A stretch of 64,000 nt of DNA from Marinobacter pelagius (GCF_900114925.1 NZ_FOUR01000002.1:310001-374000); one strand, 5' to 3'. Positions 9,833 to 18,331 are shown, counted from the first letter of the stretch. Notes: a model not told the origin generated them from the letters alone. Made by a program: numbers and translations.

Positions 9833-10543
9833 TCACCAGGTCAGGGTCTTCGGGTCCTGCCGCTCGGCATTGCGGGACTCGCCGCTGATCCTGCCGTCGG
9901 ACATGGTGATCACCCGGTCTCCCATACCGGCAATAGAGGCATTGTGGGTAATGATGACGGTGGTGGTCCCGGTTTCCCGGTTGGCCTTGTCCAGGGCTTC
10001 CAGCACCAGCACACCGGTGGCCGAATCCAGCGCCCCTGTGGGCTCATCGCAAAGCAGCACCTGCGGGCGCTTGGCAATGGCCCGGGCAATGGCCACCCGT
10101 TGCTGCTCGCCACCGGAAAGCTGGGCGGGGAAGTGGTCCATCCGGGATTTCAGCCCGACCAGGCCCAGCGCTTCTTCGGGCGTCATGGGGTCGGAGGCGA
10201 TCTCGGTGACCGCCGCGACGTTTTCCCTCGCCGTAAGGCTCGGAATCAGGTTGTAGAACTGGAACACGAACCCGACATGCTCCCGGCGGTACCGGGTCAG
10301 CTCGGCATCGCTGGCGCCACTCAGCTCATGGTCCCGGTAGCGCACCTCACCGGCAGTGGGCACATCAAGCCCACCCAGGATGTTGAGCAAGGTGGATTTG
10401 CCGGAGCCGGAAGCTCCCAACATGACCACCAGCTCCCCGCCATAGAGGTCCAGGTCGATGCCGCGGAGTGCATGCACCTGTACCTCTCCCTGGTCGTAGA
10501 CCTTGGTCACACCCCGGGTGTGGAAGACCGCTTCCCTGCTCAC
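9833..10543 (-). CDS. ABC exporter ATP-binding protein (MacB/LolD type)
   Basis: 236 residues with a complete ATPase: Walker A GASGSGKS (residues 43-50), Q-loop [18 protein letters not shown], signature [14 protein letters not shown], Walker [13 protein letters not shown] and H-loop TTVIITHN. This matches the LolD/MacB/FtsE class that drives FtsX-type permeases. I place the start at the GTG at 10541-10543 ([10 protein letters not shown]), preceded by AGGG; the frame continues upstream but would run into the DksA-like gene. First gene of the exporter operon, 32 bp after the zinc-finger gene, so co-transcription with that gene is possible. Confidence 0.85.
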   Translation of the reverse strand: MSREAVFHTRGVTKVYDQGEVQVHALRGIDLDLYGGELVVMLGASGSGKSTLLNILGGLDVPTAGEVRYRDHELSGASDAELTRYRREHVGFVFQFYNLIPSLTARENVAAVTEIASDPMTPEEALGLVGLKSRMDHFPAQLSGGEQQRVAIARAIAKRPQVLLCDEPTGALDSATGVLVLEALDKANRETGTTTVIITHNASIAGMGDRVITMSDGRISGESRNAERQDPKTLTW

Positions 10544-10575
10544 AGCTGAAATCCCTGCGCCTGGCTTTGAGTGGT

Positions 10576-10896
10576 TCAGTCGCCGGCGCAATCCACACAA
10601 AGCGTGGTGTACGGGAGCACCTGCAATCTGCGTGGATCGATATCTTCCCCGCAGGATTCGCACTCATCGCCAACACCATTGTTGATACGCTCCAGGGCAT
10701 GCTCGATCTGGGCAAGCTCGGCGCGGGCCTCCGATTCCAGGGAGTCAACCACTTCATCGTTCTGGGTCTGGGTCGCCTGTTCTTCGAAGTCTTTGTCCAG
10801 GGCGCCATCTTCGCGGTTCTGGTGGGCGTGGTACCGATTCAGGCGGGCCTGCACGTCGGCTTTCAGGGCTTCCAGTTCGGATTTACGGTCAGTCAT
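10576..10896 (-). CDS. DksA/TraR-family C4 zinc-finger protein
   Basis: 106 residues. The N-terminal two thirds are helical ([20 protein letters not shown], then a coiled region with [18 protein letters not shown]). The C-terminal zinc finger has Cys79, Cys82, Cys100 and Cys103 (CESC...CVDC, C-x2-C-x17-C-x2-C). This is the fold of DksA and TraR proteins, which bind RNA polymerase in the secondary channel. At 106 residues it is shorter than true DksA (about 150), so it belongs to the small paralogue group. It precedes the ABC exporter operon by 32 bp and has an Anr-like box about 78 bp upstream of its ATG. Confidence 0.85.
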   Translation of the reverse strand: MTDRKSELEALKADVQARLNRYHAHQNREDGALDKDFEEQATQTQNDEVVDSLESEARAELAQIEHALERINNGVGDECESCGEDIDPRRLQVLPYTTLCVDCAGD

Positions 10897-10967
10897 GACG
10901 GGTTACTACTCCTTTGAGCTTCCATGGGACATTAACGCCTACCCTAAAGCATAAGCTGAACCCCGGA

Positions 10968-10981
10968 TTGATGCCTGTCAA
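10968..10981. promoter_or_regulatory. Anr/FNR-type box upstream of the DksA-like gene
   Basis: TTGATGCCTGTCAA fits the Pseudomonas Anr pattern TTGAT-N4-GTCAA exactly. Its centre is about 78 bp upstream of the DksA-like start. If it acts at -41.5, transcription would start near 10933, with TAGGGT (minus strand, 10941-10946) at the right place for a -10 box. Functional use is inferred. Confidence 0.5.
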
Positions 10982-11028
10982 AATTCCCGTCCGACAAATG
11001 ACTGAACGTTGCCCCCAAACTAATTCAG

Positions 11029-11054
11029 ACCCGGACCCCTGGCGAGGTCCGGGT
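11029..11054 (-). terminator. Hairpin downstream of the lipase gene
   Basis: ACCCGGACC at 11029-11037 pairs with GGTCCGGGT at 11046-11054 around an 8-nt loop. It lies 30 bp after the lipase stop codon. The following minus-strand sequence (CTGAATTAGTTT) has only a weak T-rich tail. Confidence 0.5.
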
Positions 11055-11083
11055 TAGGTGCATCTCCACGTTGATTTCTGACG

Positions 11084-12208
11084 TCAGTCACCCCGATCCG
11101 CGATGTAATCGGTAATGGCGGCATAGAACTCCATCTCGTCGAAGCTGTCCGGGCCGACGCCGATAACATCCATGTGATCCTGGTTGATCACGTAGCTGGA
11201 TGATGTCATCTGGGTACTGTTCGGATGGTTGATGTCGCTGACATAACCCAATCCGCGCTGTTCCCAGGCATAATCAAGACATCCCCAACACTCGTAGTAC
11301 TGCATGCGATAGCCCTGCTGCTGGCTGTTGATGCCAACCAGACCATCGTCATCCCTGTCACCGGCGTAGCCATCGCCCTGGCCGGCCGCACCGTCACCAT
11401 TGCAGTCGTCGTAGCAGTAGCCGTCACCATCGATGTTGTAGATCAGCTCGGACAACAGCCAAAGAGCCGGATTCACCCCGCTGCCATTCTGCGCCGTCAT
11501 CATGGATACCGAGTTGGCGATATAGCTGGTGCTGGAAGGATACTTCTGGTTGAAGGCCTTCATGCCGGTGGTCACGCCATCGTTGGGATCGTAATCGTTG
11601 TACACCAGTTGCTTGGCACCGGCGATGGCATCGTTGCCACTGCCGTAGACCACGTTGCCGTAGTAGTTGGCCAGGGTTTCAGTGAGCGAGTTGACGTAGT
11701 GATCCAGAACATACTTGGCCACTGGTGAACCCCGGTGCGGCGATGAGACACTGACGTGGGTCTGAACAACACGGTAACCCTTGCGCTCCCGCAGCAGGCG
11801 AGCAGCCTTGCGGGAATCGATACCGCCCTGGGAATGAGACACGATATTCACATGACTGGCACCGGAGGTGGCCATGTAGCTTTCGATGTTGTTTGCCAGC
11901 TGATAGCCGCGGACCTCGGAGCTCTGGAACGGCGTCACCGAGGAGACAAAACTGCGCTGGTTATCATTGATGTCGCCGTTGCAGTTCACTTCCAGGAACT
12001 TGTCACAGGGGTCGAGTACGTAGGTGCCGTAGTCGTCGCCCCAGTAATCGTATCCGAGGATGTCGTCGAACCCGGCCATGCCATGGGCAAAAACCACCGG
12101 GTATTGGGTACGGTTGGCATCCCTTGCCAGGGTCGCAGGGGCGATCACCATCCCGGTGACCAGGAGCATGACTGCGCCCACCCTTGTCAGGGCACTTTCG
12201 TTCTTCAT
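11084..12208 (-). CDS. Secreted triacylglycerol lipase (family I type) with Asp-rich calcium loop
   Basis: 374 residues. A signal peptide (cleavage after TLA, about residue 28) is followed by YPVVFAHGMAGFDDILGYDYW, the oxyanion-hole region of Pseudomonas LipA-type lipases. The nucleophile is Ser126 in VSHSQGG; the triad is completed by Asp288 in DDDGLVG and His345 in NQDHMDVIG. Between the core and the Asp lies an unusual acidic stretch (about 260-288) with repeated DGDG, NGDG and DRDDDG motifs, likely extra calcium sites. Six cysteines (68, 76, 265, 269, 307, 310) could form disulphides, which suits folding in the periplasm and type II secretion. The start at 12208 is chosen for GAGG 8 nt upstream. 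A divergent chaperone-like gene follows at 12461. Confidence 0.85.
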   Translation of the reverse strand: MKNESALTRVGAVMLLVTGMVIAPATLARDANRTQYPVVFAHGMAGFDDILGYDYWGDDYGTYVLDPCDKFLEVNCNGDINDNQRSFVSSVTPFQSSEVRGYQLANNIESYMATSGASHVNIVSHSQGGIDSRKAARLLRERKGYRVVQTHVSVSSPHRGSPVAKYVLDHYVNSLTETLANYYGNVVYGSGNDAIAGAKQLVYNDYDPNDGVTTGMKAFNQKYPSSTSYIANSVSMMTAQNGSGVNPALWLLSELIYNIDGDGYCYDDCNGDGAAGQGDGYAGDRDDDGLVGINSQQQGYRMQYYECWGCLDYAWEQRGLGYVSDINHPNSTQMTSSSYVINQDHMDVIGVGPDSFDEMEFYAAITDYIADRGD

Positions 12209-12334
12209 GGTATTAGCCTCTTGTTTTTTTTGTGAGCCTGACCACGGTACTGCTGCCTGATCCACCCGAACACAGGCAACCGGGGCGCCTAAAAAACAGG
12301 CAACCCATTTCTAGCCCATATCCTTTTGCCCCGT

Positions 12335-12350
12335 TGTGAGAAATGTCACA
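12335..12350. promoter_or_regulatory. CRP/Vfr-type site between lipase and chaperone genes
   Basis: TGTGAGAAATGTCACA matches TGTGA-N6-TCACA perfectly. It lies 127 bp upstream of the lipase ATG and 111 bp upstream of the chaperone ATG, so it could serve either or both divergent promoters. An overlapping second repeat, TGTCAC at 12344-12349 and GTGACA at 12365-12370, may be another operator. Binding is not shown by the sequence alone. Confidence 0.5.
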
Positions 12351-12460
12351 TCTGCAACAAATAGGTGACACCTTCTCATTTTTTTGTAGTGGCTCACACT
12401 GCAAACAACCAGAGCCTGCTAGGTTTGAAGCCGGTTCATGACAACACCTCAAAACAACAG

Positions 12461-13510
12461 ATGGTGACCGGTGTGAAAATAAAGCCAATCCCGGTGCTGA
12501 TAATCGGCTCGGCACTGAGCGCGGTCGTGGCCTATCAGTGGGCCGGGAGCGAGATGACCATAGCCGCCACCCCCGATGTGGCCTCGCCACAGGAAATCAG
12601 GAAGACGGAACCGGAAACGGCTCCGTCACTGGCTACTCCGATGCAGGAGGAGCCTGCGGTGAATGATGACCTTGAGGCCTTTCGGGAACGTTTGATGGCC
12701 CGTTTCGAGGGCCAGCTTGACCATCCCGGGGGTCAGGTAAGGTTGCTGGAAGAATTGATGCGGTATCTCAACCAGTTCGATCCGGAGCACTGGCGAGAAA
12801 GCCTTTCGGCGCTGCTACTGAGCTGGTTTCCGGATCGTGGCGAGGAGCTTCTGAACAGGGCCGAGGCGATGATCGCCTACCAGGATTTCATGGAACAGCA
12901 GCAGTACACCCTGCGATCCATGGGGCCGGACGAACGCCGGGACTTTATCTGGTCCAAACGCCGGGAACTGTTTGGAGATGCCGCCGATGAGATCTGGCAA
13001 TCGGAGCTGCAAAATTATTCCCTGAGCCAGTCACTCAAAAACCTGGACCAACAGCCCGGCGCCACCCTTGCCAAGGCCGAGGCGTACACCCGGGCCATTC
13101 AGGACGCCTACGGCGACGAGGCTGCCCGGGTCGTGGAGCGACGGCGCCAGGAACTGACGGATCGCTTCCTTTCTCTATCGTCCGTACAGCAATCATTACA
13201 CGAGCAGGCGCCGGAACAGCGTTATGAAACGCTGCGCGGGATCCGCCAGCAACTGGGCATGGAAGAGCAGGCCCTTGATCGCTGGGATCAGCTTGACCGC
13301 ACCCGGGACGACCGCTGGTCCCAGGGCGAGAACTATGAAACCAAACGGCAGGCCATCGTTGAAAAATACCAACCGGGACCCGAGCGGGAAGAGGCTCTGG
13401 ACAGCCTGAGCCGGGACATTTTCGGAGACGAAATGGCGGCGATTATCCGGGATGAGGAGGCCGCCGGCTATTTTCGCTATCGGGAAAGCCGCGTGTACGG
13501 GCAAAACTAG
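12461..13510 (+). CDS. Lipase-chaperone (Lif/foldase)-like protein, atypical N-terminal half
   Basis: 349 residues from the ATG at 12461; the GTG at 12473 is an alternative, and neither has a strong ribosome site. One N-terminal membrane anchor (IPVLIIGSALSAVVAYQWAG, about residues 10-29) is followed by a short Pro/Glu/Thr linker and an all-helical remainder. The C-terminal part matches the extended helical domain of Lif proteins: SKRRELFGDAADEIW, then ELQNYSLSQSLKNL, QQLGMEEQALDRWDQLDRTR and REEALDSLSRDIFGDEMAAI. I cannot find the RxxFDY motif of the N-terminal mini-domain, which is usually needed for foldase activity. It is divergent from the lipase, whereas lip and lif genes are normally in tandem. 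Confidence 0.7.
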   Translation: MVTGVKIKPIPVLIIGSALSAVVAYQWAGSEMTIAATPDVASPQEIRKTEPETAPSLATPMQEEPAVNDDLEAFRERLMARFEGQLDHPGGQVRLLEELMRYLNQFDPEHWRESLSALLLSWFPDRGEELLNRAEAMIAYQDFMEQQQYTLRSMGPDERRDFIWSKRRELFGDAADEIWQSELQNYSLSQSLKNLDQQPGATLAKAEAYTRAIQDAYGDEAARVVERRRQELTDRFLSLSSVQQSLHEQAPEQRYETLRGIRQQLGMEEQALDRWDQLDRTRDDRWSQGENYETKRQAIVEKYQPGPEREEALDSLSRDIFGDEMAAIIRDEEAAGYFRYRESRVYGQN

Positions 13511-13601
13511 GGGCAACACCACACTGAAAGAGGTGCTCGGGGTTTGCACTGCCTGAGGCAGTCTGCGTCCGGGTGTCCCGAACTCGCCCGGCCAGCCATA
13601 T

Positions 13602-13615
13602 TTGATATACATCAA
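13602..13615. promoter_or_regulatory. FNR/Anr box upstream of the binding-protein gene
   Basis: TTGATATACATCAA is a perfect FNR consensus (TTGAT-N4-ATCAA). It lies 145 bp upstream of the ATG at 13760. A second dyad, TTACGTACGCGTAA at 13684-13697, and a small leader hairpin (TCACCG/CGGTGA, 13721-13735) lie between it and the gene. Acting at -41.5 it would place a start near 13650. Function is inferred. Confidence 0.55.
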
Positions 13616-13759
13616 CTACCTACAAACTGTTACGGAATTTTCCACCTTAGTCCCATTGTTGGCCTTATGATCTGTGTTGACACTTACGTACGCGTAAAAA
13701 CAACAATCAGAAATTATCTTTCACCGTTTCGGTGATATTGCTTCTGGAGGCCAACTTCC

Positions 13760-15010
13760 ATGACTTTGAGAAAAGTCCTGTTTTCGGCGTGCCTGCTTAT
13801 GCTGGCAAGCTCTACTGTCTATGCTGAAACCCTCAAGATCGGGCTGAACTACCCGCAGACCGGGCGTTACAAGGACCAGGGGCTGCAACAGCGGCTTGGC
13901 GCCTTTCTGGCCGTGGATGAAATCAACAAGGCCGGCGGCGTGATGGGACAGCCGCTGGAACTGGTCATCCGCAACACCCGGGGTGAACCCAAGCAGGGAG
14001 CAGCGAACACCGCCGAACTGATTGACCGGGAGGGCGCAAAGATGGTGTTCGGTGGTGTATCGAGCGCAGTCGCCATCGCCTCTGGCAAGGCCGCCCGTGA
14101 CCGGGACACCATCTACTTCGGCACCCTGACCTACTCCAACGCCACCACCGGTGCCGAGGCTCACGAGTACATGTTCCGTGAGCCCTACAACGCCTGGATG
14201 ACCGCCAAGGCGTTGAGCCAGTACCTCAGCCGCAACCATGCCAATGAGGAGTACTTCTATATCACCGCCGACTACACCTGGGGCTGGTCTGTCGAGGAAT
14301 CCGTGCGCAAGTTCTCTGGCACCGAGGACACCAACGCCCACCAGGGCGTGAAGACCCCGTTCCCCCGTGCACTGATTTCTGATTTCCGCGGTGCCCTGGA
14401 GCAAGCAATGGCCAGCGATGCCAAGGTCCTGATGCTGGTGCTGTTCGGGGATGACATGGTGCGGGCCCTGAACGTCGCCTATGAGATGGGCGTTCTCGAT
14501 AAAATGCAGGTTGTGGTGCCGAACCTGACCCTGGGCATGGCGCGGCAGGTCGGCCCGACCATCATGTCCGGCATCGTCGGTGCATCACCCTGGGTATGGA
14601 ACCTGCCATACGAAAAGAACTATGCCCGTGGCAAGGAATTTGTCGAGGCCTTCTCCGAGCGGTACGAGATGCGCCCGTCCACCTCTGCCGCCTCGGCCTA
14701 CAGCATCATTTACCAGTACAAGGACGCCGTGGAGCGTGCGGGTACCACCGACAGCAAATCCGTCATCCGGGCTCTGGAGGGGCACCGCTACAGCCTGCTG
14801 AAAGACGAGCAGTACTGGCGCGAGTTTGACCACCAGAATGTCCAGACCGTGCACGTGGTGAAGATCAAGGACCGCAACACCATCGTGGCGGACGAGTACA
14901 GCTCGGATTACTTCGACATTATCGACTCCATGCCCGGAGACGAGGCCGCCCAGACCCGCGAGGAATGGGAAGCGCGCCGCCGGGAGGCTGGCAAACCCAC
15001 CAGCCTCTGA
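13760..15010 (+). CDS. Periplasmic substrate-binding protein, branched-chain amino acid/amide ABC type
   Basis: 416 residues. The signal peptide is cut after VYA (residue 22). The mature part is a type I periplasmic binding fold of the LivK/AmiC class: LKIGLNYPQTGRYKDQG, AVDEINKAGGVMGQPLELV, then VFGGVSSAVAIASGKAARD and a C-terminal lobe with STSAASAYSIIYQYKDAVE. GGAGG lies upstream of the ATG. No permease or ATPase genes are adjacent, so it is an orphan that either works with a transporter elsewhere or acts as a sensor. The substrate (amino acid, amide, urea or another small polar molecule) is not readable. A terminator hairpin follows, and an FNR/Anr box lies upstream. Confidence 0.75.
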   Translation: MTLRKVLFSACLLMLASSTVYAETLKIGLNYPQTGRYKDQGLQQRLGAFLAVDEINKAGGVMGQPLELVIRNTRGEPKQGAANTAELIDREGAKMVFGGVSSAVAIASGKAARDRDTIYFGTLTYSNATTGAEAHEYMFREPYNAWMTAKALSQYLSRNHANEEYFYITADYTWGWSVEESVRKFSGTEDTNAHQGVKTPFPRALISDFRGALEQAMASDAKVLMLVLFGDDMVRALNVAYEMGVLDKMQVVVPNLTLGMARQVGPTIMSGIVGASPWVWNLPYEKNYARGKEFVEAFSERYEMRPSTSAASAYSIIYQYKDAVERAGTTDSKSVIRALEGHRYSLLKDEQYWREFDHQNVQTVHVVKIKDRNTIVADEYSSDYFDIIDSMPGDEAAQTREEWEARRREAGKPTSL

Positions 15011-15041
15011 ACCCGGGACTGATTCCTTCCCCGCAACACCC

Positions 15042-15071
15042 CATCGGGCGGAGCACCAGCTCCGCCCGATG
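15042..15071 (+). terminator. Terminator-like hairpin after the binding-protein gene
   Basis: A perfect 13-bp stem (CATCGGGCGGAGC at 15042-15054 with GCTCCGCCCGATG at 15059-15071) and a 4-nt loop ACCA lie 31 bp after the stop. The T-run is poor (TCCCTT). Confidence 0.65.
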
Positions 15072-15192
15072 TCCCTTCACTCCCCCGCGCCCGATATTCC
15101 GTTAAGTCGTTAAAAAGCTGCAGAACGCCTCCCGAACCACTAAACTCGTTGCAGATTCGATACGAGAAAATACAGCAGGAGGCTCCGGAGTA

Positions 15193-16734
15193 ATGACAAG
15201 GAAGCAGGATGACTACGATGTGGTAGTCGTTGGCGGTGGCGTCAATGGTACCGGCATCGCCATGGATGCCGCCGGCCGGGGGCTGAACGTCCTGCTGTGC
15301 GAAATGAATGACCTCGCCTCGGCCACGTCGTCCTCCAGCAGCAAGCTCATCCACGGGGGCCTGCGCTATCTCGAACACTACGAATTCCGCCTTGTGCGCG
15401 AGGCCCTGGCAGAGCGCGAAGCCCTGCTGCGGAACTCACCCCACATCATGTGGCCCATGCGCTTTCGCCTGCCCCACCGGCCTCACCTGCGCCCGGCCTG
15501 GATGATACGGACCGGACTGTTCCTGTACGACCACCTGGCCAGGCGGGAACTGCTGCCCGGCTCCCGCGCGATCAGCTTCGATGACAGCGACCCGCTGAAG
15601 CCGGAGATTACCCGCGGCTTCGAATACTCCGATGGCTGGGTGGATGACGCCCGGCTGGTGGTCCTGACCGCCCGCAAGGCACAGGAGTGCGGTGCCACCA
15701 TTCTGCCCCGGACCAAATGTGTCAGGGCAGACAGGAATGCCGAGAACTGGACCGTGACTTTGCGCAACACCCTCGACGAAAGCGAGCGCACGGTCACCGC
15801 CAGGGTGGTGGTCAATGCCACCGGCCCCTGGGTCAGCCGTTTATTCCGGGAAACCCTGTCCATGCAGGCGCCGAAAATGATCCGCATGGTCAAGGGCAGC
15901 CACATCGTGGTGCCGCGGCTCAACAAGGGAACGGAAGCCTACATACTGCAGAACGAAGACGACCGTATCGTGTTCGTCATCCCTTACGAGGACAAGTTCT
16001 CGCTGGTGGGCACAACGGATGTGGATTACGAGGGCGATCCCCGGGAGGCCAGAATTTCCCCGGAGGAAACTCGCTACCTCCTGAACATCGTCAATGATTA
16101 TTTCAAGCGGCAGCTGTCGCCCGAAGACGTCGTCTGGTCCTATTCGGGGGTGCGGCCATTGATGGACGACGAAGAGGGAGACGCCCAGAAGGCGTCACGG
16201 GACTACTCCTTCGAGGTGAACCGGGAGAAAGACAAGGCTCCCCTGATTTCCGTCTTCGGAGGCAAGATCACGACCTACCGGAAACTGGCCGAGGCGGCTA
16301 CGGACAAGCTGTGCCAGTTTTTCCCGGGTGCCGGAAAACCCTGGACCCGGAACGCGGTGTTGCCGGGAGGTGACTTCGACAATCACGAATCCCTCAGCCG
16401 GAAACTCCAGTCCGACTTCCCCTGGCTGGCACCTGACATTATCAGCCGTTATGTGCGGACCTACGGCACGGCCGCCTACCACTTCCTCAGTGCCTGCCGC
16501 TCCATGAAAGACCTCGGGGTATGCTTCAGCGGAAACCTCTACCGGGTCGAGGTGGACTACCTGGTCCGGGAGGAATGGGCCATGACATCAGAGGATATTC
16601 TCTGGCGCCGGACCAAACAGGGCCTGTTTGCCACCGATAAGGATATCCAGGGGCTGGACCGGTACCTGAGCCAACAGCGCGAGGGTCAGCCAACGCCGCA
16701 GGCGTCAGACCAGCCGGTATCGGCCGGTCACTGA
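15193..16734 (+). CDS. glpD: Glycerol-3-phosphate dehydrogenase, aerobic, FAD-dependent
   Basis: 513 residues. It oxidises glycerol 3-phosphate to dihydroxyacetone phosphate at the inner membrane and passes electrons to quinone. The N-terminal FAD-binding motif VVVGGGVNGTGIAMD, then NDLASATSSSSSKLIHGGLRYLEHYEF, LVGTTDVDYEGD and GGKITTYRKLAE are all GlpD signatures, and the C-terminal helical domain is present. AGGAGG and GGAG precede the ATG. It stands alone: no glpK, glpF or glpR is in view, unlike the usual glycerol cluster. Its last 7 bp overlap the convergent glycosylase gene. Product dihydroxyacetone phosphate would join the central metabolism encoded downstream. Confidence 0.93.
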   Translation: MTRKQDDYDVVVVGGGVNGTGIAMDAAGRGLNVLLCEMNDLASATSSSSSKLIHGGLRYLEHYEFRLVREALAEREALLRNSPHIMWPMRFRLPHRPHLRPAWMIRTGLFLYDHLARRELLPGSRAISFDDSDPLKPEITRGFEYSDGWVDDARLVVLTARKAQECGATILPRTKCVRADRNAENWTVTLRNTLDESERTVTARVVVNATGPWVSRLFRETLSMQAPKMIRMVKGSHIVVPRLNKGTEAYILQNEDDRIVFVIPYEDKFSLVGTTDVDYEGDPREARISPEETRYLLNIVNDYFKRQLSPEDVVWSYSGVRPLMDDEEGDAQKASRDYSFEVNREKDKAPLISVFGGKITTYRKLAEAATDKLCQFFPGAGKPWTRNAVLPGGDFDNHESLSRKLQSDFPWLAPDIISRYVRTYGTAAYHFLSACRSMKDLGVCFSGNLYRVEVDYLVREEWAMTSEDILWRRTKQGLFATDKDIQGLDRYLSQQREGQPTPQASDQPVSAGH

Positions 16735-17339
16735 CCGTCTTCGCAGCCGAGCACTTCGGCGATCCGTACCTGCATGGCCGGCACCACCTCCTGCTCGAAC
16801 CACGGATTGTTTCTTAACCAGAGGTTGTTGCGTGGGCTGGGGTGTGGCATGGGGATGATATCCGGCCAATATTGGCGCCACGCCCTCGCATTCTCCGTCA
16901 CCGAGCGGTGCTGACCGTTCAGATGCCAGGCGTGGGCGTATTGCCCGATAAGGAGGGTCAGGCGGATGTCGGGTAACCGTGCCAACAAGGCCTTCCGCCA
17001 GGTTGCAGCGCATTCCGGGCGTGGCGGCAGATCCCCGGATTTCCCGGTGCCCGGGTAACAGAAGCCCATGGGCAGGATGGCCATTTTCTGTTCGTCGTAG
17101 AAGGTATCCCGGGTCACTCCCATCCATTGCCGGAGCCGGTCCCCGCTGGGATCGTTGAACGGCAGGCCGGTTTCGTGGACCCGACGCCCTGGCGCCTGCC
17201 CTACCACCAGAATCCGCGATGATTCGCTCAACTGGATCACCGGCCGGGGGCCCAGAGGCAGGACATCCTTACAGATGGTGCAGGCACGCACCTGCCTGAC
17301 CAGCTCATCAAACGATAATCTGTCCAGATCATCCGTCAT
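16728..17339 (-). CDS. Uracil-DNA glycosylase family protein, probable Fe-S type
   Basis: 203 residues. Motif A is VVGQAPGRRVHETGLPFNDPSG (residues 46-67; only the core is certain), followed by DRLRQWMG; motif B is HPSPRN (166-171). These are typical of COG1573 uracil-DNA glycosylases, which remove uracil from DNA. Four cysteines are spaced as in family-4 enzymes with a [4Fe-4S] cluster: Cys20 and Cys23 (CTIC), Cys94 and Cys110 (C-x15-C). The active-site loop differs from classic family 4 (GEAPG) and from UdgX (no KRRIH loop), so it falls in a separate subgroup. It is the end gene of the minus-strand glk region, 26 bp after glk. Confidence 0.8.
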   Translation of the reverse strand: MTDDLDRLSFDELVRQVRACTICKDVLPLGPRPVIQLSESSRILVVGQAPGRRVHETGLPFNDPSGDRLRQWMGVTRDTFYDEQKMAILPMGFCYPGTGKSGDLPPRPECAATWRKALLARLPDIRLTLLIGQYAHAWHLNGQHRSVTENARAWRQYWPDIIPMPHPSPRNNLWLRNNPWFEQEVVPAMQVRIAEVLGCEDGQ

Positions 17340-17365
17340 GTCAGCCGCCTGTTATCCGAATGGGT

Positions 17366-18331
17366 TCAGACCTCCGGGTTACCCAACGCCTCGGCGGCTC
17401 CGAGCAAGCCGGTGTAGGGCTCCGTCACCACGTATACCGGCGTGTATTCGAGCAATGGGCGCATGCGGCCCTTATCCTCGAATCCGTTACGGAACGGGCT
17501 CTCCAGAAAGAAATCCAGGAACCTCGGTAGTATGCCACCGCACAGGTACACACCGCCAAGGCTACCCAGGGTCAGAACGCCGTTGCCTGCCGTGCGGCCC
17601 AGGATCTCACAGAAATGCCGGAGCGTTTCCCGAGCCAGGGGTTCGTTGTCACCCGTGGCTGCCGCCGTGATTTTCTCCGGCGCATCCAGCGGGGCCGCAA
17701 CACCCCTTATCTCGGCGTGGGCCTGATAGAGGTTGAGCAAGCCCTGACCGCACAGGATCCGCTCTACCGAAACCCGGCCGAAACGGGCCTTGAGAATACG
17801 GAGAATGTCCATTTCGACATCATCCGTGGGGGCAAAATCCACGTGGCCACCTTCGGTCATCAGCGGTACCCAGCCTTTCTTGATCGGCACAAGACCTGAC
17901 ACACCCAAACCGGTGCCCGGCCCCATCACCAGGCGCGGCCGGCGCGGATCGCCCGGTCCACCGCACACGTGCACCAGGTTGGCCTCGGACACGTGGGGCA
18001 CACCCAGCGCCATGGCGGTGAAATCATTGATCACCTTGAACGCGGACCAGCTGAACTGCTGGCGTACTTCCTCGGTATCGAATCGCCAGTGGTTGTTGGT
18101 CATCCGTATCTGCGTGCCACGCACAGGCGAGGCCACAGCCAGGCAAGCCTGGCTGACGGAGTGAACACCGACCTTCTGCAGGTAGTCCACGACTGCCTGA
18201 TCGAGGTTTTCGTAATCGCCGCAAGCCAGGACTTCGATGGCTTGCGGCCGGGCATCACCCTGCTCCATCAGGGCGAAACGCGCGTTGGTTCCCCCGATAT
18301 CGCCAACCAGGGAATAGTGTTTTGCCGTCAT
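17366..18331 (-). CDS. glk: Glucokinase
   Basis: 321 residues. It phosphorylates glucose to glucose 6-phosphate with ATP. The phosphate-binding motif [14 protein letters not shown] is at residues 8-21; [35 protein letters not shown] and [12 protein letters not shown] follow in the order seen in E. coli-type Glk. Length matches the family (about 320). Its ATG overlaps the edd stop codon by 4 bp (ATGA), so it is translationally coupled to edd. It supplies the substrate for the zwf-pgl-edd-eda route encoded in the same cluster. Confidence 0.93.
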   Translation of the reverse strand: MTAKHYSLVGDIGGTNARFALMEQGDARPQAIEVLACGDYENLDQAVVDYLQKVGVHSVSQACLAVASPVRGTQIRMTNNHWRFDTEEVRQQFSWSAFKVINDFTAMALGVPHVSEANLVHVCGGPGDPRRPRLVMGPGTGLGVSGLVPIKKGWVPLMTEGGHVDFAPTDDVEMDILRILKARFGRVSVERILCGQGLLNLYQAHAEIRGVAAPLDAPEKITAAATGDNEPLARETLRHFCEILGRTAGNGVLTLGSLGGVYLCGGILPRFLDFFLESPFRNGFEDKGRMRPLLEYTPVYVVTEPYTGLLGAAEALGNPEV

